From Arthrobacter sp. MMS18-M83 (GTDB lineage: Bacteria; Actinomycetota; Actinomycetes; Actinomycetales; Micrococcaceae), in contig NZ_CP113343.1 of assembly GCF_026683955.1 (NCBI RefSeq), forward strand, positions 806,001-870,000: a DNA stretch of 64,000 bases. The letters are read 5' to 3'. Positions 35,153 through 45,085 of this stretch are shown here, in pieces. Both the position numbers and the translations under genes were made by a program. The notes beneath the pieces are model-generated. The model saw nothing but the letters and a program-made list of their open reading frames with translations. It did not search any database and was not told the DNA's origin. Position 1 is the stretch's first letter. Every line of letters starts with the position of its first letter.

Positions 35153-36307
35153 ATGCCAGAGCTTGCCGCGCACGTCCGCGAAGTCCCCGTGAACCAGATC
35201 CGCGAGATCACCGAGGCCGCTTGGGCGACTCCCGGGGCGATTGTCCTCAGCATCGGCGAGCCCGGCTTTGCGCTGCCCCGTCACATCCTGGACGCGGGGA
35301 TCGCTTGCCTTGACAGGGACGAGACCAACTACACCCCCAATGCCGGGATCCCTGCCCTGCGGGAAGCCTTCGCCGACCGATTCCGCGCCCACAACAAGGT
35401 GGACGTCGGCACAGAGCGCGTGTACGTCGTGGACGGGGCCCAACAGGGCCTTCATTTCGCCATGAGCCTGCTCCTCTCCCCCGGCGACGAGATCCTGATT
35501 CCGAATCCTGGCTATCCCACCTTTGCCATGACTGGCCACCTGCTGAACGCCGTCCCGGTGCAGTACCCGCTCTACCCGGAGCACGAGTTCCAGCCGCGCA
35601 TCGAGGACATCGAGGCACTGATCACGCCCCGGACCAAGGTGTTGGTCTTGAATTCGCCGTCCAATCCCTTGGGCGCGGTGATCGGCGCGGAAGTCACCCG
35701 TCAACTGGTGGAAATGGCCGTCAAACACGATCTCTGGATCATTTCGGATGAATGCTACGAAGCGTTCACGTTCGATGTTCCGCACACGAGTCCGGCCTGC
35801 TTCGACAGCACCGTCCCCGGCGAAGCGCGGGTCTTCACGTCCCTGACCCTGTCCAAAACCTACGGACTGACGGGACTGCGGATCGGGGCGCTCATTTGCC
35901 CTCCGGGCCTGGAGCGGAAGATGAACAACGTCATGGAGGCAATCGTTTCCTGCGTGGCTTCGCCATCCCAGTACGCCGCCGTCGCGGCGCTGACCGGCCC
36001 CCAGGACTATGTGGACACCGCCAGGGAGCACTACCGCTCCAACCGGGATGCCGCGTCAGCAGTGCTGGCGGAGAAGGGCATTCCCTTTCTGGGCGCCCAA
36101 GGAGCTTTCTACCTTTGGGCCGACGTCTCGCATGTGAGCGGCGGCGACGTGCGCGCCTGGGTGCGCGCGTTCCTCGCGGAGTTCGGAGTTGCCGTGGCGC
36201 CGGGTACCGCGTTCGGTTCCATCGGCGAGGGGTGGATCAGGATCGCGCTGTGCGGCGATCACCAGCAGTTGCTCGACGGCGTCAGACGGCTCCCGGCGCG
36301 GTCTTGA
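35153..36307 (+). CDS. Class I/II pyridoxal-phosphate aminotransferase
   Basis: 384 aa. PLP features: SIGEPGF near residue 30, NYTPNAGIPALREAF, DGAQQGLHFAMSLLLSPGDEIL, VLNSPSNPLGAVI (Asn), SDECYEAFTF, and the Schiff-base Lys in SLTLSKTYGLTGLRIG; Arg in WIRIALCG binds the substrate carboxylate. Group I-gamma, like aspartate/aromatic or DAP-type aminotransferases; the substrate cannot be told. Faces truB across a short divergent region and converges on the deaminase gene with a 33-bp gap. Confidence 0.9.
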   Translation: MPELAAHVREVPVNQIREITEAAWATPGAIVLSIGEPGFALPRHILDAGIACLDRDETNYTPNAGIPALREAFADRFRAHNKVDVGTERVYVVDGAQQGLHFAMSLLLSPGDEILIPNPGYPTFAMTGHLLNAVPVQYPLYPEHEFQPRIEDIEALITPRTKVLVLNSPSNPLGAVIGAEVTRQLVEMAVKHDLWIISDECYEAFTFDVPHTSPACFDSTVPGEARVFTSLTLSKTYGLTGLRIGALICPPGLERKMNNVMEAIVSCVASPSQYAAVAALTGPQDYVDTAREHYRSNRDAASAVLAEKGIPFLGAQGAFYLWADVSHVSGGDVRAWVRAFLAEFGVAVAPGTAFGSIGEGWIRIALCGDHQQLLDGVRRLPARS

Positions 36308-36340
36308 GGCCCGGCGGCTTGGCAGTTGGCGAAGTTGGGC

Positions 36341-36826
36341 TCAGTATTTGGTCCGGTTCTTGTGCCCGCGCCATGCATCGAAAGGAGCCTCCGATGCCGG
36401 AACCTCCGCGTGGTGGACGGGCATCAGTTCCGGGCGGATGCCGTTGAAGTACTCGTAGAAGACCGCGTCGTCGAAGCCAGCAGCCGCGGCCCCGTGCCGG
36501 TCCGCGGCAAAGTAGACCCGGCTTACCCGGCCCCATAAGGCCGCCGAGAGGCACAAGGGGCACGGTTCGCAGCTTGAATAGAGCACGGAGCCGCTGAGAT
36601 CGAAGCTTCCAAGTTCCGACGCCGCCCGCCGGATCGCGACCACTTCGGCGTGCGCTGTGGGGTCGTTGTCGCGGGTGACCCGGTTGACGCCGTCATGGAG
36701 CCGTCCGTCCGGGGTGACCACGACGGCGCCGAAAGGCCCGCCGCCGTCGGCCACGTTTTGCACTGCGAGCCGCAGGGCGTATTCAAGGTAGTTCTCGGGA
36801 CTCTGAGCTGCATCGTGCGCCGCCAT
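36341..36826 (-). CDS. Nucleoside/guanine deaminase-like protein
   Basis: 161-aa cytidine-deaminase-fold enzyme. Zinc ligands His59 (TAHAEVVAI, Glu61 as acid) and Cys86/Cys89 in SSCEPCPLCL. The C-terminal part with DDAVFYEYFNGIRPE and DAWRGHKNRTKY fits the domain-swapped guanine deaminase (GuaD) group of about 156 aa better than TadA. ATG 36826 with TAAGAT 6 nt upstream suggests a leaderless mRNA. Converges with the aminotransferase. Confidence 0.82.
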   Translation of the reverse strand: MAAHDAAQSPENYLEYALRLAVQNVADGGGPFGAVVVTPDGRLHDGVNRVTRDNDPTAHAEVVAIRRAASELGSFDLSGSVLYSSCEPCPLCLSAALWGRVSRVYFAADRHGAAAAGFDDAVFYEYFNGIRPELMPVHHAEVPASEAPFDAWRGHKNRTKY

Positions 36827-36832
36827 GCTCCG

Positions 36833-36838
36833 ATCTTA
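36833..36838 (-). promoter_or_regulatory. Putative -10 of leaderless deaminase gene
   Basis: TAAGAT on the minus strand, 6 nt before the ATG at 36826, separating this gene from rbfA. Confidence 0.45.
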
Positions 36839-36941
36839 GCCATGGCCCATCAATTTGGCCCGGCTTTTCACGGTTAACAAGAAGGACCGGATCCGGCAGC
36901 CCTAAGAGCTGCGGATCCGGGCCCGCGAGGACGTCGGTGGA

Positions 36942-37451
36942 CTACTTGCCGCCGTCTTCGTCGATGTCTTCATCGGCGCGGAGGTCGATGTCTTCTTCGT
37001 CAAAATCGTCTTCGTCGATGTCCGCATCCTGCGGGGCATCGCTCTTGTACGGATCTGCATCGCCAGCGTGCTTGGCTCCGGCGGCCAGCGCGGCCACCTC
37101 GGCGTCGCGCTCCTTGGCTGTGCGCAGCAGCTGCTCAAGGTTCGAAGCGTTGACCGGGATAAGGTCAGCGACGAACTCCAGCGTAGGAGTCAGGCGCACG
37201 GTAATATTGCGGCCCACTTCCTGACGCAAAACACCCTTGGCCTTCTCCAACGCCCTAACAGCATCGGAATGAGCGGCCTCGTCACCGAAGACGGTGTAAT
37301 ACACGGTGGCGTGCTGAAGATCGTTGGTGACGCGGGCATCCGTGATGGTGATGCCCTCAACCCGAGGATCCTTGATCCGCCGGCCCAGTGCCTCAGCAAC
37401 AACAACCTTAATCCGCTGCGCCAACTTGGCAGCGCGTGCCGGATCAGCCAT
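36942..37451 (-). CDS. rbfA: Ribosome-binding factor A
   Basis: Cold-shock 30S maturation factor. 169 aa from ATG 37451 with AGGAG upstream. KH-like core: AKLAQRIKVVVAEALGRRIKDPR, ITITDARVTNDLQHATVYYTVFG, and LTPTLEFVADLIPVNASNLEQLL. The last 45 residues are strongly acidic (DIDEDDFDEEDIDLRADED), an extension common in actinobacterial RbfA. Separated from infB by about 310 bp of unusually structured DNA. Confidence 0.95.
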   Translation of the reverse strand: MADPARAAKLAQRIKVVVAEALGRRIKDPRVEGITITDARVTNDLQHATVYYTVFGDEAAHSDAVRALEKAKGVLRQEVGRNITVRLTPTLEFVADLIPVNASNLEQLLRTAKERDAEVAALAAGAKHAGDADPYKSDAPQDADIDEDDFDEEDIDLRADEDIDEDGGK

Positions 37452-37762
37452 TTCTACTCCTAAATTTCGCGTACGACGGCGCGTTAGCAACTTGCGTACT
37501 TAAGTTCTGTATAGTGCGACTCGCCCAAGGCAAGTCACCGACGGACCGTGAGGTCCCACGGAGGCCCGTGGAGCCGATATGGGGGCCCGGGAGTGGCATC
37601 GGGCCTGCCGAAGCTGGGCGGCAAAGGATCGCAGATCCTTTGCCGCCCAGCGTAGGGGCGGGGCCCCCCTGTCGGCGGAACGGGCCGGGCGGGGCCTCCA
37701 TATCGGCGGAACGGGCCGGGGCCGCCGGAAGAATCCAACGGCCCCGCCTCTATTTTCCGTGC
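37452..37762. other. rbfA-infB intergenic region, no gene
   Basis: 311 bp between infB (stop 37763) and rbfA. Short frames exist on both strands, but none has a ribosome site or recognisable protein. The region is dominated by the inverted and direct repeats described at 37573-37720; the 50 bp before rbfA are AT-richer and hold its AGGAG and probably a promoter. Confidence 0.8.
37573..37720. repeat. Nested hairpins and direct repeats between infB and rbfA
   Basis: Inner hairpin 37613-37651 has perfect 18-bp arms (GCTGGGCGGCAAAGGATC) and a 3-nt loop. Outer arms 37573-37587 and 37693-37707 (GCCGATATGGGGGCC, 14 of 15 paired) enclose it. TCGGCGGAACGGGCCGGG occurs twice, at 37672 and 37703. No T-run follows the stems on the minus strand. 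Either a REP/MITE-like element or a processing signal within the transcript. Confidence 0.75.
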
Positions 37763-40633
37763 TTAGACGCGCGGCTTTTCGCGCATCTCGAAGGTCTCGA
37801 TGATGTCACCTTCGTTGATGTCGTTGTACGAGCCAAGACCGATACCACACTCGAAGTCCGTGCGGACCTCGGTGGCGTCGTCCTTGAAGCGCTTGAGCGT
37901 CTCAACGGTGAGGTTGTCGCCGATGACCTTGCCATCGCGGCTGACGCGTGCCTTCGTGTTACGGCGGATAATGCCCGAGCGGACGATGGAACCGGCGATG
38001 TTTCCGAACTTGGAAGAACGGAAGACTTCGCGGACCTCGGCGGTACCGAGCTGGACTTCCTCGTACTCCGGCTTGAGCATGCCCTTGAGGGCCAGCTCGA
38101 TGTCATCGATTGCCGAGTAGATGACGGAGTAGAAGCGCATGTCCACGCCTTCACGATCGGCAAGGTCGGCCACACGCTCGGCGGGCTTGACGTTGAAGCC
38201 GATGATGATGGCGTTGTCCACCGTGGCGAGGTTGACGTCGTTCTGCGTGATGGCACCCACACCGCGGTGGATGACCCGCAGCTGAACGTCTTCGTCGCCG
38301 ACGTCGATCTTGAGCAGGGCGTCTTCGAGGGCTTCGACGGCACCGGAAACGTCACCCTTGAGGATGAGGTTGAGGGTGTCGATCTTGCCTTCGGCCACAG
38401 CCTTGTCGAAGTCCTCGAGGCTGATGCGCTTGCGGCGCTTGGCCAGTGCCGCGTTGCGGTCGGCTGCTTCACGCTTTTCAGCGATCTGGCGGGCCGTACG
38501 CTCGTCGGAGGTCACCAGGAAGGTGTCACCTGCACGCGGTACGTTGGACAGGCCCAGGACCTGGACCGGACGGGACGGAAGCGCGATGTCGAGGGCGTTG
38601 CCGTCTTCATCGAACATGGCACGGACGCGGCCGTGGGCCGTACCGGCCACGATCGTGTCACCGACGGCCAGGGTACCGGACTGGACCAGGACGGTGGCCA
38701 CGGAACCGCGGCCCTTGTCCAGGTTCGCTTCGATGGCAATGCCTCGAGCGTCCTTGTCCGGGTTGGCGCGCAGGTCCAGGGCGGCGTCTGCGGTCAGCAG
38801 GACGGCGTCGATCAGTTCGTCGATGTTGATGTTCTGGCGGGCAGAAACCTCAACGAACATGGTGTCGCCACCGTATTCTTCGGGAACCAGACCGTACTCG
38901 GTGAGCTGGCCCTTGACCTTGTCCGGGTTCGCACCTTCCTTGTCGATCTTGTTCACCGCGACGACGATCGGCACGTTGGCTGCCTGTGCGTGGTTGAGTG
39001 CTTCCACCGTCTGCGGCATGACGCCGTCGTCGGCTGCGACAACCAGGATGGCGATGTCGGTGACCTTGGCACCACGGGCACGCATGGCGGTGAACGCCTC
39101 GTGGCCGGGGGTGTCAATGAAGGTGATGTCGCGCGGAGTGCCTTCGTGGATGTGGCTGATCTGGTAGGCACCGATGTGCTGCGTGATGCCGCCGTGTTCG
39201 CCTGCAACCACGTTGGTCTTCCGGATGGCGTCGAGCAGTCGGGTCTTACCGTGGTCAACGTGACCCATGACGGTGACAACCGGGGGACGCGGTTCGAGGA
39301 CGTCGTCGCCTTCGGCTTCCAGCTCGGCATCGAGGTCGATGTCGAAGGAGTCGAGGAGCTCGCGCTCTTCGTCCTCCGGAGAGACAACCTGGACCTTGTA
39401 GCCGAGTTCAGCGCCGAGCAGGCCGAAGGTGTCCTCGTCCAGCGACTGCGTAGCCGTTGCCATTTCACCAAGGTGGAACAGCACGGTCACCAGTGCGGCG
39501 GGGTTCGCCTCGATCTTGTCGGCAAAGTCCGTGATGGACGAGCCGCGACGGAGCCGGACCACGGTGTTGCCGTCGCCACGGGGTACGGATACCCCACCCA
39601 GCGACGGAGCACTCATCTGCTCAAGTTCCTGACGCTTTGCACGCTTCGACTTGCGCTGCTTGCCGCGTCCTGCGCCACCCTTGCCGAAGGCACCCTGGGT
39701 GCCGCCGCGTCCGCGGCCGCCCTTGCCGAAGCCACCGCCGGCGGGAGCTCCGCCACCAGTGCCAGCGCCAGGAGCGCCACCCGGGCGGCCGGGGCCGCCA
39801 CCGGGACGGCCTGCGCCACCCGGACGGCCTGCGCCACCGGGAGCGGGACGCTCGGTACGGTTGGGCATCATGCCCGGAGTGGGACGGTTTCCTGGAGGTC
39901 CGCCTGCGGGACGCGGTGCACCCGGACGGGGAGCACCGGGGCGCGGTGCACCCGGACGCGGTCCACCGGCACCGGCTGCGGGACGGGGACCGCCTGCACC
40001 GGCTGCGGGACGAGGACCGCCTGCGCCGGCCGCGGGACGCGGACCACCGGGACGTTCGCCTTCAGTGCGAGCGCCACGGGGCATACCCTGCGAAGCCGCA
40101 AAGGGGTTGTTGCCCGGACGAGGCGGACGCTCGCCGTCGCCACGGCCGCGGGGCATGCCCTGCGAAGTCGCGAACGGGTTGTTGCCCGGACGGGGACCGC
40201 CGGGACGCGGAGCCTGGCCACCGGAACGTGCCGGGGCCGGAGCTTCGGCCTTGGGCGCCGGACGGGCGCCCGGCTTGGCGAAAACAGGGCTAGCGGGAGC
40301 TGCGGGAGCCGCAGGCGCTGCCGGGGCGGGGGTCTCAGCCTTGGGAGCCGGAACCGGAGCCTTGGGCGCTGCAGGGCCCGGAGCCGGGCGGGATGCTGCG
40401 GGTGCAGCAGGGGCAGCGGGTGCCTTGGGGGCTGCAACGGAAGCCGTTGCAGAGGCAGCGGCCTTTGCAGCGCCGGCACCCGGGTAGGCGTCGCGAAGCT
40501 TCTTCACGACGGGGGCCTCAATTGTCGAAGAGGCGGAGCGAACGAATTCGCCCAATTCCTGCAGTTTTGTCACTGCATCTTTGGAAGTAATACCGAGCTC
40601 TTTAGCGAGCTCATGTACGCGGACCTTGGCCAC
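37763..40633 (-). CDS. infB: Translation initiation factor IF-2
   Basis: GTPase that delivers fMet-tRNA to the 30S subunit. 956 aa, start GTG 40633 with AGGAG. N-terminal IF2_N ([19 protein letters not shown]), then a very long Ala/Pro/Gly-rich disordered region to about residue 330 with repeated GGPRPAAGA and NPFA(T/A)SQGMPRG units, a second IF2_N, then the G domain: [10 protein letters not shown] (about 455), [17 protein letters not shown]. The C-terminal domains end EMREKPRV. Follows ylxR in the nusA operon. Confidence 0.98.
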   Translation of the reverse strand: MAKVRVHELAKELGITSKDAVTKLQELGEFVRSASSTIEAPVVKKLRDAYPGAGAAKAAASATASVAAPKAPAAPAAPAASRPAPGPAAPKAPVPAPKAETPAPAAPAAPAAPASPVFAKPGARPAPKAEAPAPARSGGQAPRPGGPRPGNNPFATSQGMPRGRGDGERPPRPGNNPFAASQGMPRGARTEGERPGGPRPAAGAGGPRPAAGAGGPRPAAGAGGPRPGAPRPGAPRPGAPRPAGGPPGNRPTPGMMPNRTERPAPGGAGRPGGAGRPGGGPGRPGGAPGAGTGGGAPAGGGFGKGGRGRGGTQGAFGKGGAGRGKQRKSKRAKRQELEQMSAPSLGGVSVPRGDGNTVVRLRRGSSITDFADKIEANPAALVTVLFHLGEMATATQSLDEDTFGLLGAELGYKVQVVSPEDEERELLDSFDIDLDAELEAEGDDVLEPRPPVVTVMGHVDHGKTRLLDAIRKTNVVAGEHGGITQHIGAYQISHIHEGTPRDITFIDTPGHEAFTAMRARGAKVTDIAILVVAADDGVMPQTVEALNHAQAANVPIVVAVNKIDKEGANPDKVKGQLTEYGLVPEEYGGDTMFVEVSARQNINIDELIDAVLLTADAALDLRANPDKDARGIAIEANLDKGRGSVATVLVQSGTLAVGDTIVAGTAHGRVRAMFDEDGNALDIALPSRPVQVLGLSNVPRAGDTFLVTSDERTARQIAEKREAADRNAALAKRRKRISLEDFDKAVAEGKIDTLNLILKGDVSGAVEALEDALLKIDVGDEDVQLRVIHRGVGAITQNDVNLATVDNAIIIGFNVKPAERVADLADREGVDMRFYSVIYSAIDDIELALKGMLKPEYEEVQLGTAEVREVFRSSKFGNIAGSIVRSGIIRRNTKARVSRDGKVIGDNLTVETLKRFKDDATEVRTDFECGIGLGSYNDINEGDIIETFEMREKPRV

Positions 40634-40829
40634 ATTTCTCCTGTCTCGGTCCGCACCGAGCCAGGCACGAACCGTCTACTTCTTACTGCGGGCCCCAGCC
40701 GCGAACGCGGCGGAAAGGCCCTGTGCTGAGCGCAACAAAGTTGTCATCGTTGCGCACTCATCGCTGGGAACTCATCGGGTTTCCATCAGTTTTCTGACCC
40801 GCTTTCAGGTTTGGACGGTTTTCCTGCTT

Positions 40830-41138
40830 TCACGGGGTGTCCGCAGGGGGTATGACTGCCGCCAGGTAGCGTTCGACGGCGGTGACTTCACTTGCGCCCG
40901 CGAGGGCCCTTGCGAAAGCACGCCGTTTGGTTGCCAGCGCCAGGCATGTGTTGCTGGGGTGCAGCCACGCACCCCGGCCAGCCATCCGGCGTCGTTCATC
41001 CACCAGGACGACGGGTGACCCGCCGCCTTCGGCGACGAGCCGGATCAACTCACTCCGGCTGCCTTGTTTCCGGCATCCGATGCAGGTACGCACAGGCTCG
41101 CGCCTGGTGTGAAGCAGTTCAGCCACTGGGTGTATCAA
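40830..41138 (-). CDS. ylxR: YlxR family nucleic-acid-binding protein
   Basis: 102 aa (DUF448). Signature PVRTCIGCRKQGSRSELIR and GRGAWLHPSNTC are clear. TTG 41138 follows GAGGCAGG; GTG 41126 is an alternative. The family binds RNA or DNA and sits between nusA and infB in most bacteria; roles proposed elsewhere include regulation of tRNA processing. Context here is standard. Confidence 0.9.
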   Translation of the reverse strand: MIHPVAELLHTRREPVRTCIGCRKQGSRSELIRLVAEGGGSPVVLVDERRRMAGRGAWLHPSNTCLALATKRRAFARALAGASEVTAVERYLAAVIPPADTP

Positions 41139-41347
41139 CCTGCCTCAGTGCCTTTTCCTGCCTTTGCGGTTCTGCTTTCCTTGGCGCTCGCCCATGCCTT
41201 GTTGAGATTGTTGCCTCCACAAGTCACGAGCACGCCAAAGCGCACGGACACCGGACATAGGCCCGGTTCCATCCAGTCTAAGCCCCCGGGGGCCCGGCCA
41301 CCGAATCCAAGGCGCAAGGATCCGGGGGCGGGCGCCCCTGGGCCGGT

Positions 41348-42328
41348 TTAGTTGCCCTTGGCCGGCGCGGCGTCGGAGACGATGTCGATGCGCCAGCCGG
41401 TGAGCTTGGCGGCAAGGCGGGCGTTCTGGCCTTCTTTGCCGATGGCAAGGGACAGTTGATAGTCGGGAACAACGACGCGTGCGGACCGAGTGGCCTCGTC
41501 GGTGATAGTGACCGAATTCACGCGCGACGGCGAGAGGGAGTTGGCGATGAACGTCGCCGGATCGTCGCTGAAGTCGACAATGTCGATCTTTTCGTCGTTG
41601 AGTTCGGTCATGACTGCGCGCACGCGCGAGCCCATTTCACCAATGCAAGCGCCCTTGGCGTTGATGCCGGGGGTGTTCGCCTTGACAGCCATCTTGGTCC
41701 GGTGCCCGGCCTCGCGCGCCAGGGCGACAATCTCGACCGAACGGTCCGCGATTTCCGGTACTTCCAGTTCGAAAAGCTTCCGGACGAGGCCCGGGTGTGA
41801 ACGCGAGAGCGTGATGGAAGGTCCCTTGGCGCCGCGGTGGACATCCACCACAAAGGCGCGCAGGCGGTTGCCGTGGGTGTACTTCTCCCCCGGCACCTGC
41901 TCGGGCGGCGGTAGCAAGGCTTCCACGGAACCGAGGTTCACCTGGATCATGTGCGGGTTGGTGCCCTGCTGGATCAGGCCAGCGACCAGTTCACCTTCAC
42001 GGCCCTTGAATTCGCCCAGGACATTGTCGTCCTCAACATCGCGCAACCGCTGCAGGATGATTTGCCGTGCCGTGCTCGCCGCGATGCGGCCGAACCCCGC
42101 AGGGGTGTCCTCGAACTCGCCGATGGCTTCGCCGTCGTCGTCGATTTCCGTAGCCCAAATGGTCACGTGTCCGCTCTTGCGGTCAAGTTCTGCGCGGGCC
42201 TTCTCGAAAGCGCCCGGCGTCTTGTGATATGCCACCAGAAGCGCCTGCTCGATGGTGGGGATCAGGAGGTCCAGCGGGATTTCACGCTCACGCTCCAGGA
42301 GTCTCAGCGCACTCATGTCAATATCCAT
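41348..42328 (-). CDS. nusA: Transcription termination/antitermination factor NusA
   Basis: 326 aa, the short actinobacterial form without C-terminal acidic repeats. N-terminal polymerase-binding domain ([31 protein letters not shown]), S1 domain (about 105-180), KH1 ([14 protein letters not shown]) and KH2 ([22 protein letters not shown]). ATG 42328 overlaps the rimP stop by one base (TAATG), so translation is coupled. The 209 bp to ylxR are GC-rich without a clear terminator. Confidence 0.97.
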   Translation of the reverse strand: MDIDMSALRLLEREREIPLDLLIPTIEQALLVAYHKTPGAFEKARAELDRKSGHVTIWATEIDDDGEAIGEFEDTPAGFGRIAASTARQIILQRLRDVEDDNVLGEFKGREGELVAGLIQQGTNPHMIQVNLGSVEALLPPPEQVPGEKYTHGNRLRAFVVDVHRGAKGPSITLSRSHPGLVRKLFELEVPEIADRSVEIVALAREAGHRTKMAVKANTPGINAKGACIGEMGSRVRAVMTELNDEKIDIVDFSDDPATFIANSLSPSRVNSVTITDEATRSARVVVPDYQLSLAIGKEGQNARLAAKLTGWRIDIVSDAAPAKGN

Positions 42329-42951
42329 TAGGCCTCCTCGGAAGGTCCGTTGTGCTCGTCTTCCAGCCCGGCCTCGTGGAGGTGGCTGAACTCTATCTCG
42401 ACTTTTCCTTGGCGGATCCTGTCGAAAGGAATCTTCACGGGGTCACCCTGTTTGGGCTTCATCCCCTTCTTGACCTCTTGCTCTGGAACCAGCGTGACGC
42501 CGTCGTCGTCGACGGACTGGATCCGGCCCGTCAGGTTGTCGCCCTGGATCACGTTGACCTTGGCCATGCGTCCGCGGGCGCGGTGCCAGTGGCGTGGTTC
42601 CGTGAGCGGCCGTCCGACGCCGGGCGAGGAGACCTCGAGGTCGTAGGGGCGGGCGTCAGTATTGGGATCGTTGTCCAGAATGTCCGAAAGGGCCCTGGAG
42701 ATGTCCGCGATGACGTCCAGGCTGACGCCCCCGGTCTCTTCCTGGGGCAGGTCGATGACCACGTGGACTACCCGATGGGAACCGGCAACCTGGATGGCAA
42801 CATCCTCAAGGTAGAGCCGGCTTGCCTGGACTGCAGGCTCAAGAAGGGCCCTCAGCCTGCTCTCCTCCGGGTTGCGGACCTCGTGTTGTGGTGGATTCGT
42901 CGGATCCATTCCAGCCTGGTCTGTTGAAGTCGTGGCTTCCGAATGACTCAC
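42328..42951 (-). CDS. rimP: Ribosome maturation factor RimP
   Basis: 30S assembly factor. 207 aa, GTG 42951 with GGGAGG. Contains [59 protein letters not shown] and a C-terminal SH3-like domain ([13 protein letters not shown]), with a polar N-terminal extension. First gene of the rimP-nusA-ylxR-infB-rbfA string; divergent from the DUF4439 gene across about 176 bp. Confidence 0.95.
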   Translation of the reverse strand: MSHSEATTSTDQAGMDPTNPPQHEVRNPEESRLRALLEPAVQASRLYLEDVAIQVAGSHRVVHVVIDLPQEETGGVSLDVIADISRALSDILDNDPNTDARPYDLEVSSPGVGRPLTEPRHWHRARGRMAKVNVIQGDNLTGRIQSVDDDGVTLVPEQEVKKGMKPKQGDPVKIPFDRIRQGKVEIEFSHLHEAGLEDEHNGPSEEA

Positions 42952-43127
42952 TGGCCAGCCGCCTCCCGATAGATGATGTTGTGACTACTAGCTTAACGAT
43001 ATTTGCGGCGCCGTGGTGCACGGGGCGGTGCGATCGCGCTGATAGCCCCCGAAAATGGGTGGTCACCCGGTGCCCGCCCAGGCGTACTGGCATCAGATTG
43101 CCCGCGAGCGTGACACCATGGTCTGTT

Positions 43128-44270
43128 GTGAACCACGAGACTGCTGAAAAACCACGAAGCCACGGCTGGACGAGAGCCCTTCTTCTGGCTTTGCTGGCAG
43201 TCCTCGTGGTGGGAGTCGGAGCCGTGCTCGTTCCCAGCGAAGCCGGAAAACCGCGAGCGGTCCCGTTTTCCGAAACCGCCCGTTCCGAAGCCCTCTCCGC
43301 GACCGAGGCGCTCCTGGGAAGCGCATCCCTGCTGGAGGGCACGACGGCGGGTGGCGCCGCGGCGGGCGAGGCGTCCGTTGGGAGTGGACTGGCGGATTCT
43401 GTGACGTTGCTGACAAGTCAGGCGCGGGCCTTGCTGCCCGCTTCCGGACAGCAAGCGTCGTCGACTTCCCGCACACCTGGTGGCGCGTCCCCTAAACCAG
43501 CGTCCCCAGGTTCCGCATCCCCAAGTCCCGCTGCCACCCCGGACACCACGACTCGGACCGCTTTCGTCTCAGCACTCTCCTCGAGCGCTTCCCGTCGCTT
43601 GGCGGACGCCGCACAGGCCGACGGCGGCACGGCACGGCTGCTTGCCGCCGTCGGGACCTCCCAACTGCTCGAGGCATCCAGGCTGGCCACAATCTGGGGT
43701 CTGCCGGTACCGGAGGCCACCGTCGGGGCGACTCCCGCCCCGACACCGGCCGCGGGCTGCCCCGCTTTGCCCGGAATGTCAGCTACAGCGGTACCGACAC
43801 CCGGGACATCTTCCTCCCGGGCCGATCTCCCCGCTGCCGTTGCCGCCGTCGTCAGCTCCGAACAAGAGGCGATCTACGCCTACCAGGTGGCCCTGACCAA
43901 GCTGGACGCGAAGGCATCTGCGACCGCTGCCAGGTGGCTGGCCCGCCATCAAGAGCTGCTCCGCGGAGCGGAAGCCCTAGGCAGGCTGCACTGCGCTGCC
44001 ACCCCGCCGCGGGAAGCCGGCTACCGCCTGCCTGCCAGCTTCGCCGCGAAACCCGGGGCCGCGCTGGGAGGCATGGAGGCCAGCTCACTGACCGCTTATG
44101 CCGACCTCGTGGCGTTGTCAGAGGGTGAGACGCGGCAATGGGCCATCGACGGACTGGTCGATGCCGCCAAGCGCAGCCAGGCTTGGGGAACTCCTGTTGG
44201 ACCTTTCCCAGGACTTTCGATTGATAGCGCCGCCTTGCCTTCGCTTCCATCGAGCACTCCGGCTCCGTAG
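43128..44270 (+). CDS. Membrane-anchored DUF4439 (ferritin-like) protein
   Basis: 380 aa if begun at GTG 43128; there is no good ribosome site, so the start is uncertain. A membrane anchor at about residues 14-36 (ALLLALLAVLVVGVGAVLV) without a lipobox is followed by a Ser/Ala/Pro-rich extracytoplasmic stretch. The C-terminal 130 residues hold SSEQEAIYAYQVALTKLDAKAS, a DUF4439 ferritin-like helical bundle. DUF4439 often sits beside rimP in actinobacteria. Function unknown. Confidence 0.8.
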   Translation: MNHETAEKPRSHGWTRALLLALLAVLVVGVGAVLVPSEAGKPRAVPFSETARSEALSATEALLGSASLLEGTTAGGAAAGEASVGSGLADSVTLLTSQARALLPASGQQASSTSRTPGGASPKPASPGSASPSPAATPDTTTRTAFVSALSSSASRRLADAAQADGGTARLLAAVGTSQLLEASRLATIWGLPVPEATVGATPAPTPAAGCPALPGMSATAVPTPGTSSSRADLPAAVAAVVSSEQEAIYAYQVALTKLDAKASATAARWLARHQELLRGAEALGRLHCAATPPREAGYRLPASFAAKPGAALGGMEASSLTAYADLVALSEGETRQWAIDGLVDAAKRSQAWGTPVGPFPGLSIDSAALPSLPSSTPAP

Positions 44271-44321
44271 GAAAGCCTTTCTTTGCTGGCGGCTGCGGCC
44301 CCCAAGTGCTTGGCTTGTTCC

Positions 44322-45050
44322 ATGGCTTCTACAGAAACTGCAGCCCTGCACGACAACGAACCACACGACAACGACCTCGCCCACCGGCTCAACTGGCTCC
44401 GGGCGGGCGTCCTTGGCGCCAACGACGGAATCGTCTCCGTTGCCGCGATCGTGGTTGGCGTCGCGGGGGCAACGACCAGCACCGGCGCCATCCTCGCGGC
44501 CGGCGCAGCCGGACTCGTAGGCGGCGCAGTGTCCATGGCACTGGGCGAGTACGTGTCCGTCAGCAGCCAAAGCGACAGTCAGAAGGCACTCATTGAGAAG
44601 GAGCGCCGGGAGCTGGCCGAGCAGCCTGACGAGGAGCTTGCCGAACTCACTGCGATCTACGAAGCCAAGGGCCTGCAGCCCGAAACCGCGCGGAAAGTGG
44701 CCGTCGAGTTGACGGAGCACGACGCCTTGGCCGCCCACCTTTCCGCGGAACTGAACATCGACGAAGACGACATCGTCAGCCCATGGCATGCGGCCTTCGC
44801 CTCGGCGATTGCCTTCACTTTGGGCGCGGTGCTGCCCCTGCTCGCGATCTTGCTCCCGCCCCCGGGGCTGCGTGTGCCACTGACCTTCATTTCCGTCTTG
44901 CTCGCGCTGGCAATTACAGGAGGCCTCGGAGCCTGGATCGGTGGCAGCTCGAAGACCCGGGCCGCCGTGCGCGTCGTCATCGGCGGGGCCCTTGCCCTCG
45001 CCGCGACGTTCTTCATCGGAAGCCTCCTGGGCTCTACCGGAGTGGTCTGA
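44322..45050 (+). CDS. VIT1/CCC1-type iron/manganese transporter
   Basis: 242 aa from ATG 44322. LRAGVLGANDGIVSVAAIVVGVAGA is the diagnostic first segment (proton-coupled Fe/Mn export or storage), followed by MALGEYVSVSSQSDSQKALIEKE, a long cytoplasmic helical pair with many acidic residues (metal-binding domain), and three more membrane segments to LLGSTGVV. Plus strand, 51 bp after the DUF4439 gene. Metal and direction are inferred from the family. Confidence 0.88.
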   Translation: MASTETAALHDNEPHDNDLAHRLNWLRAGVLGANDGIVSVAAIVVGVAGATTSTGAILAAGAAGLVGGAVSMALGEYVSVSSQSDSQKALIEKERRELAEQPDEELAELTAIYEAKGLQPETARKVAVELTEHDALAAHLSAELNIDEDDIVSPWHAAFASAIAFTLGAVLPLLAILLPPPGLRVPLTFISVLLALAITGGLGAWIGGSSKTRAAVRVVIGGALALAATFFIGSLLGSTGVV

Positions 45051-45072
45051 ACCGCTCCAGGACCGGCTTGGG

Positions 45073-45078
45073 TAGGCT
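45073..45078 (+). promoter_or_regulatory. Putative -10 of leaderless kinase gene
   Basis: TAGGCT, 7 nt before the ATG at 45086, so the kinase probably has its own promoter and is not only read through from the transporter gene. Confidence 0.5.
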
Positions 45079-45085
45079 GGCGGTG

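Noticed and set aside
37436..40729. Plus-strand open frame of about 1097 codons
   Set aside because: Exactly antisense to infB; composition mirrors the Ala/Pro/Gly codons of IF-2 and there is no ribosome site or domain.
41139..41347. GC-rich stretch between nusA and ylxR as a terminator
   Set aside because: Only imperfect G/C pairing and no T-run; the genes are expected to be co-transcribed.
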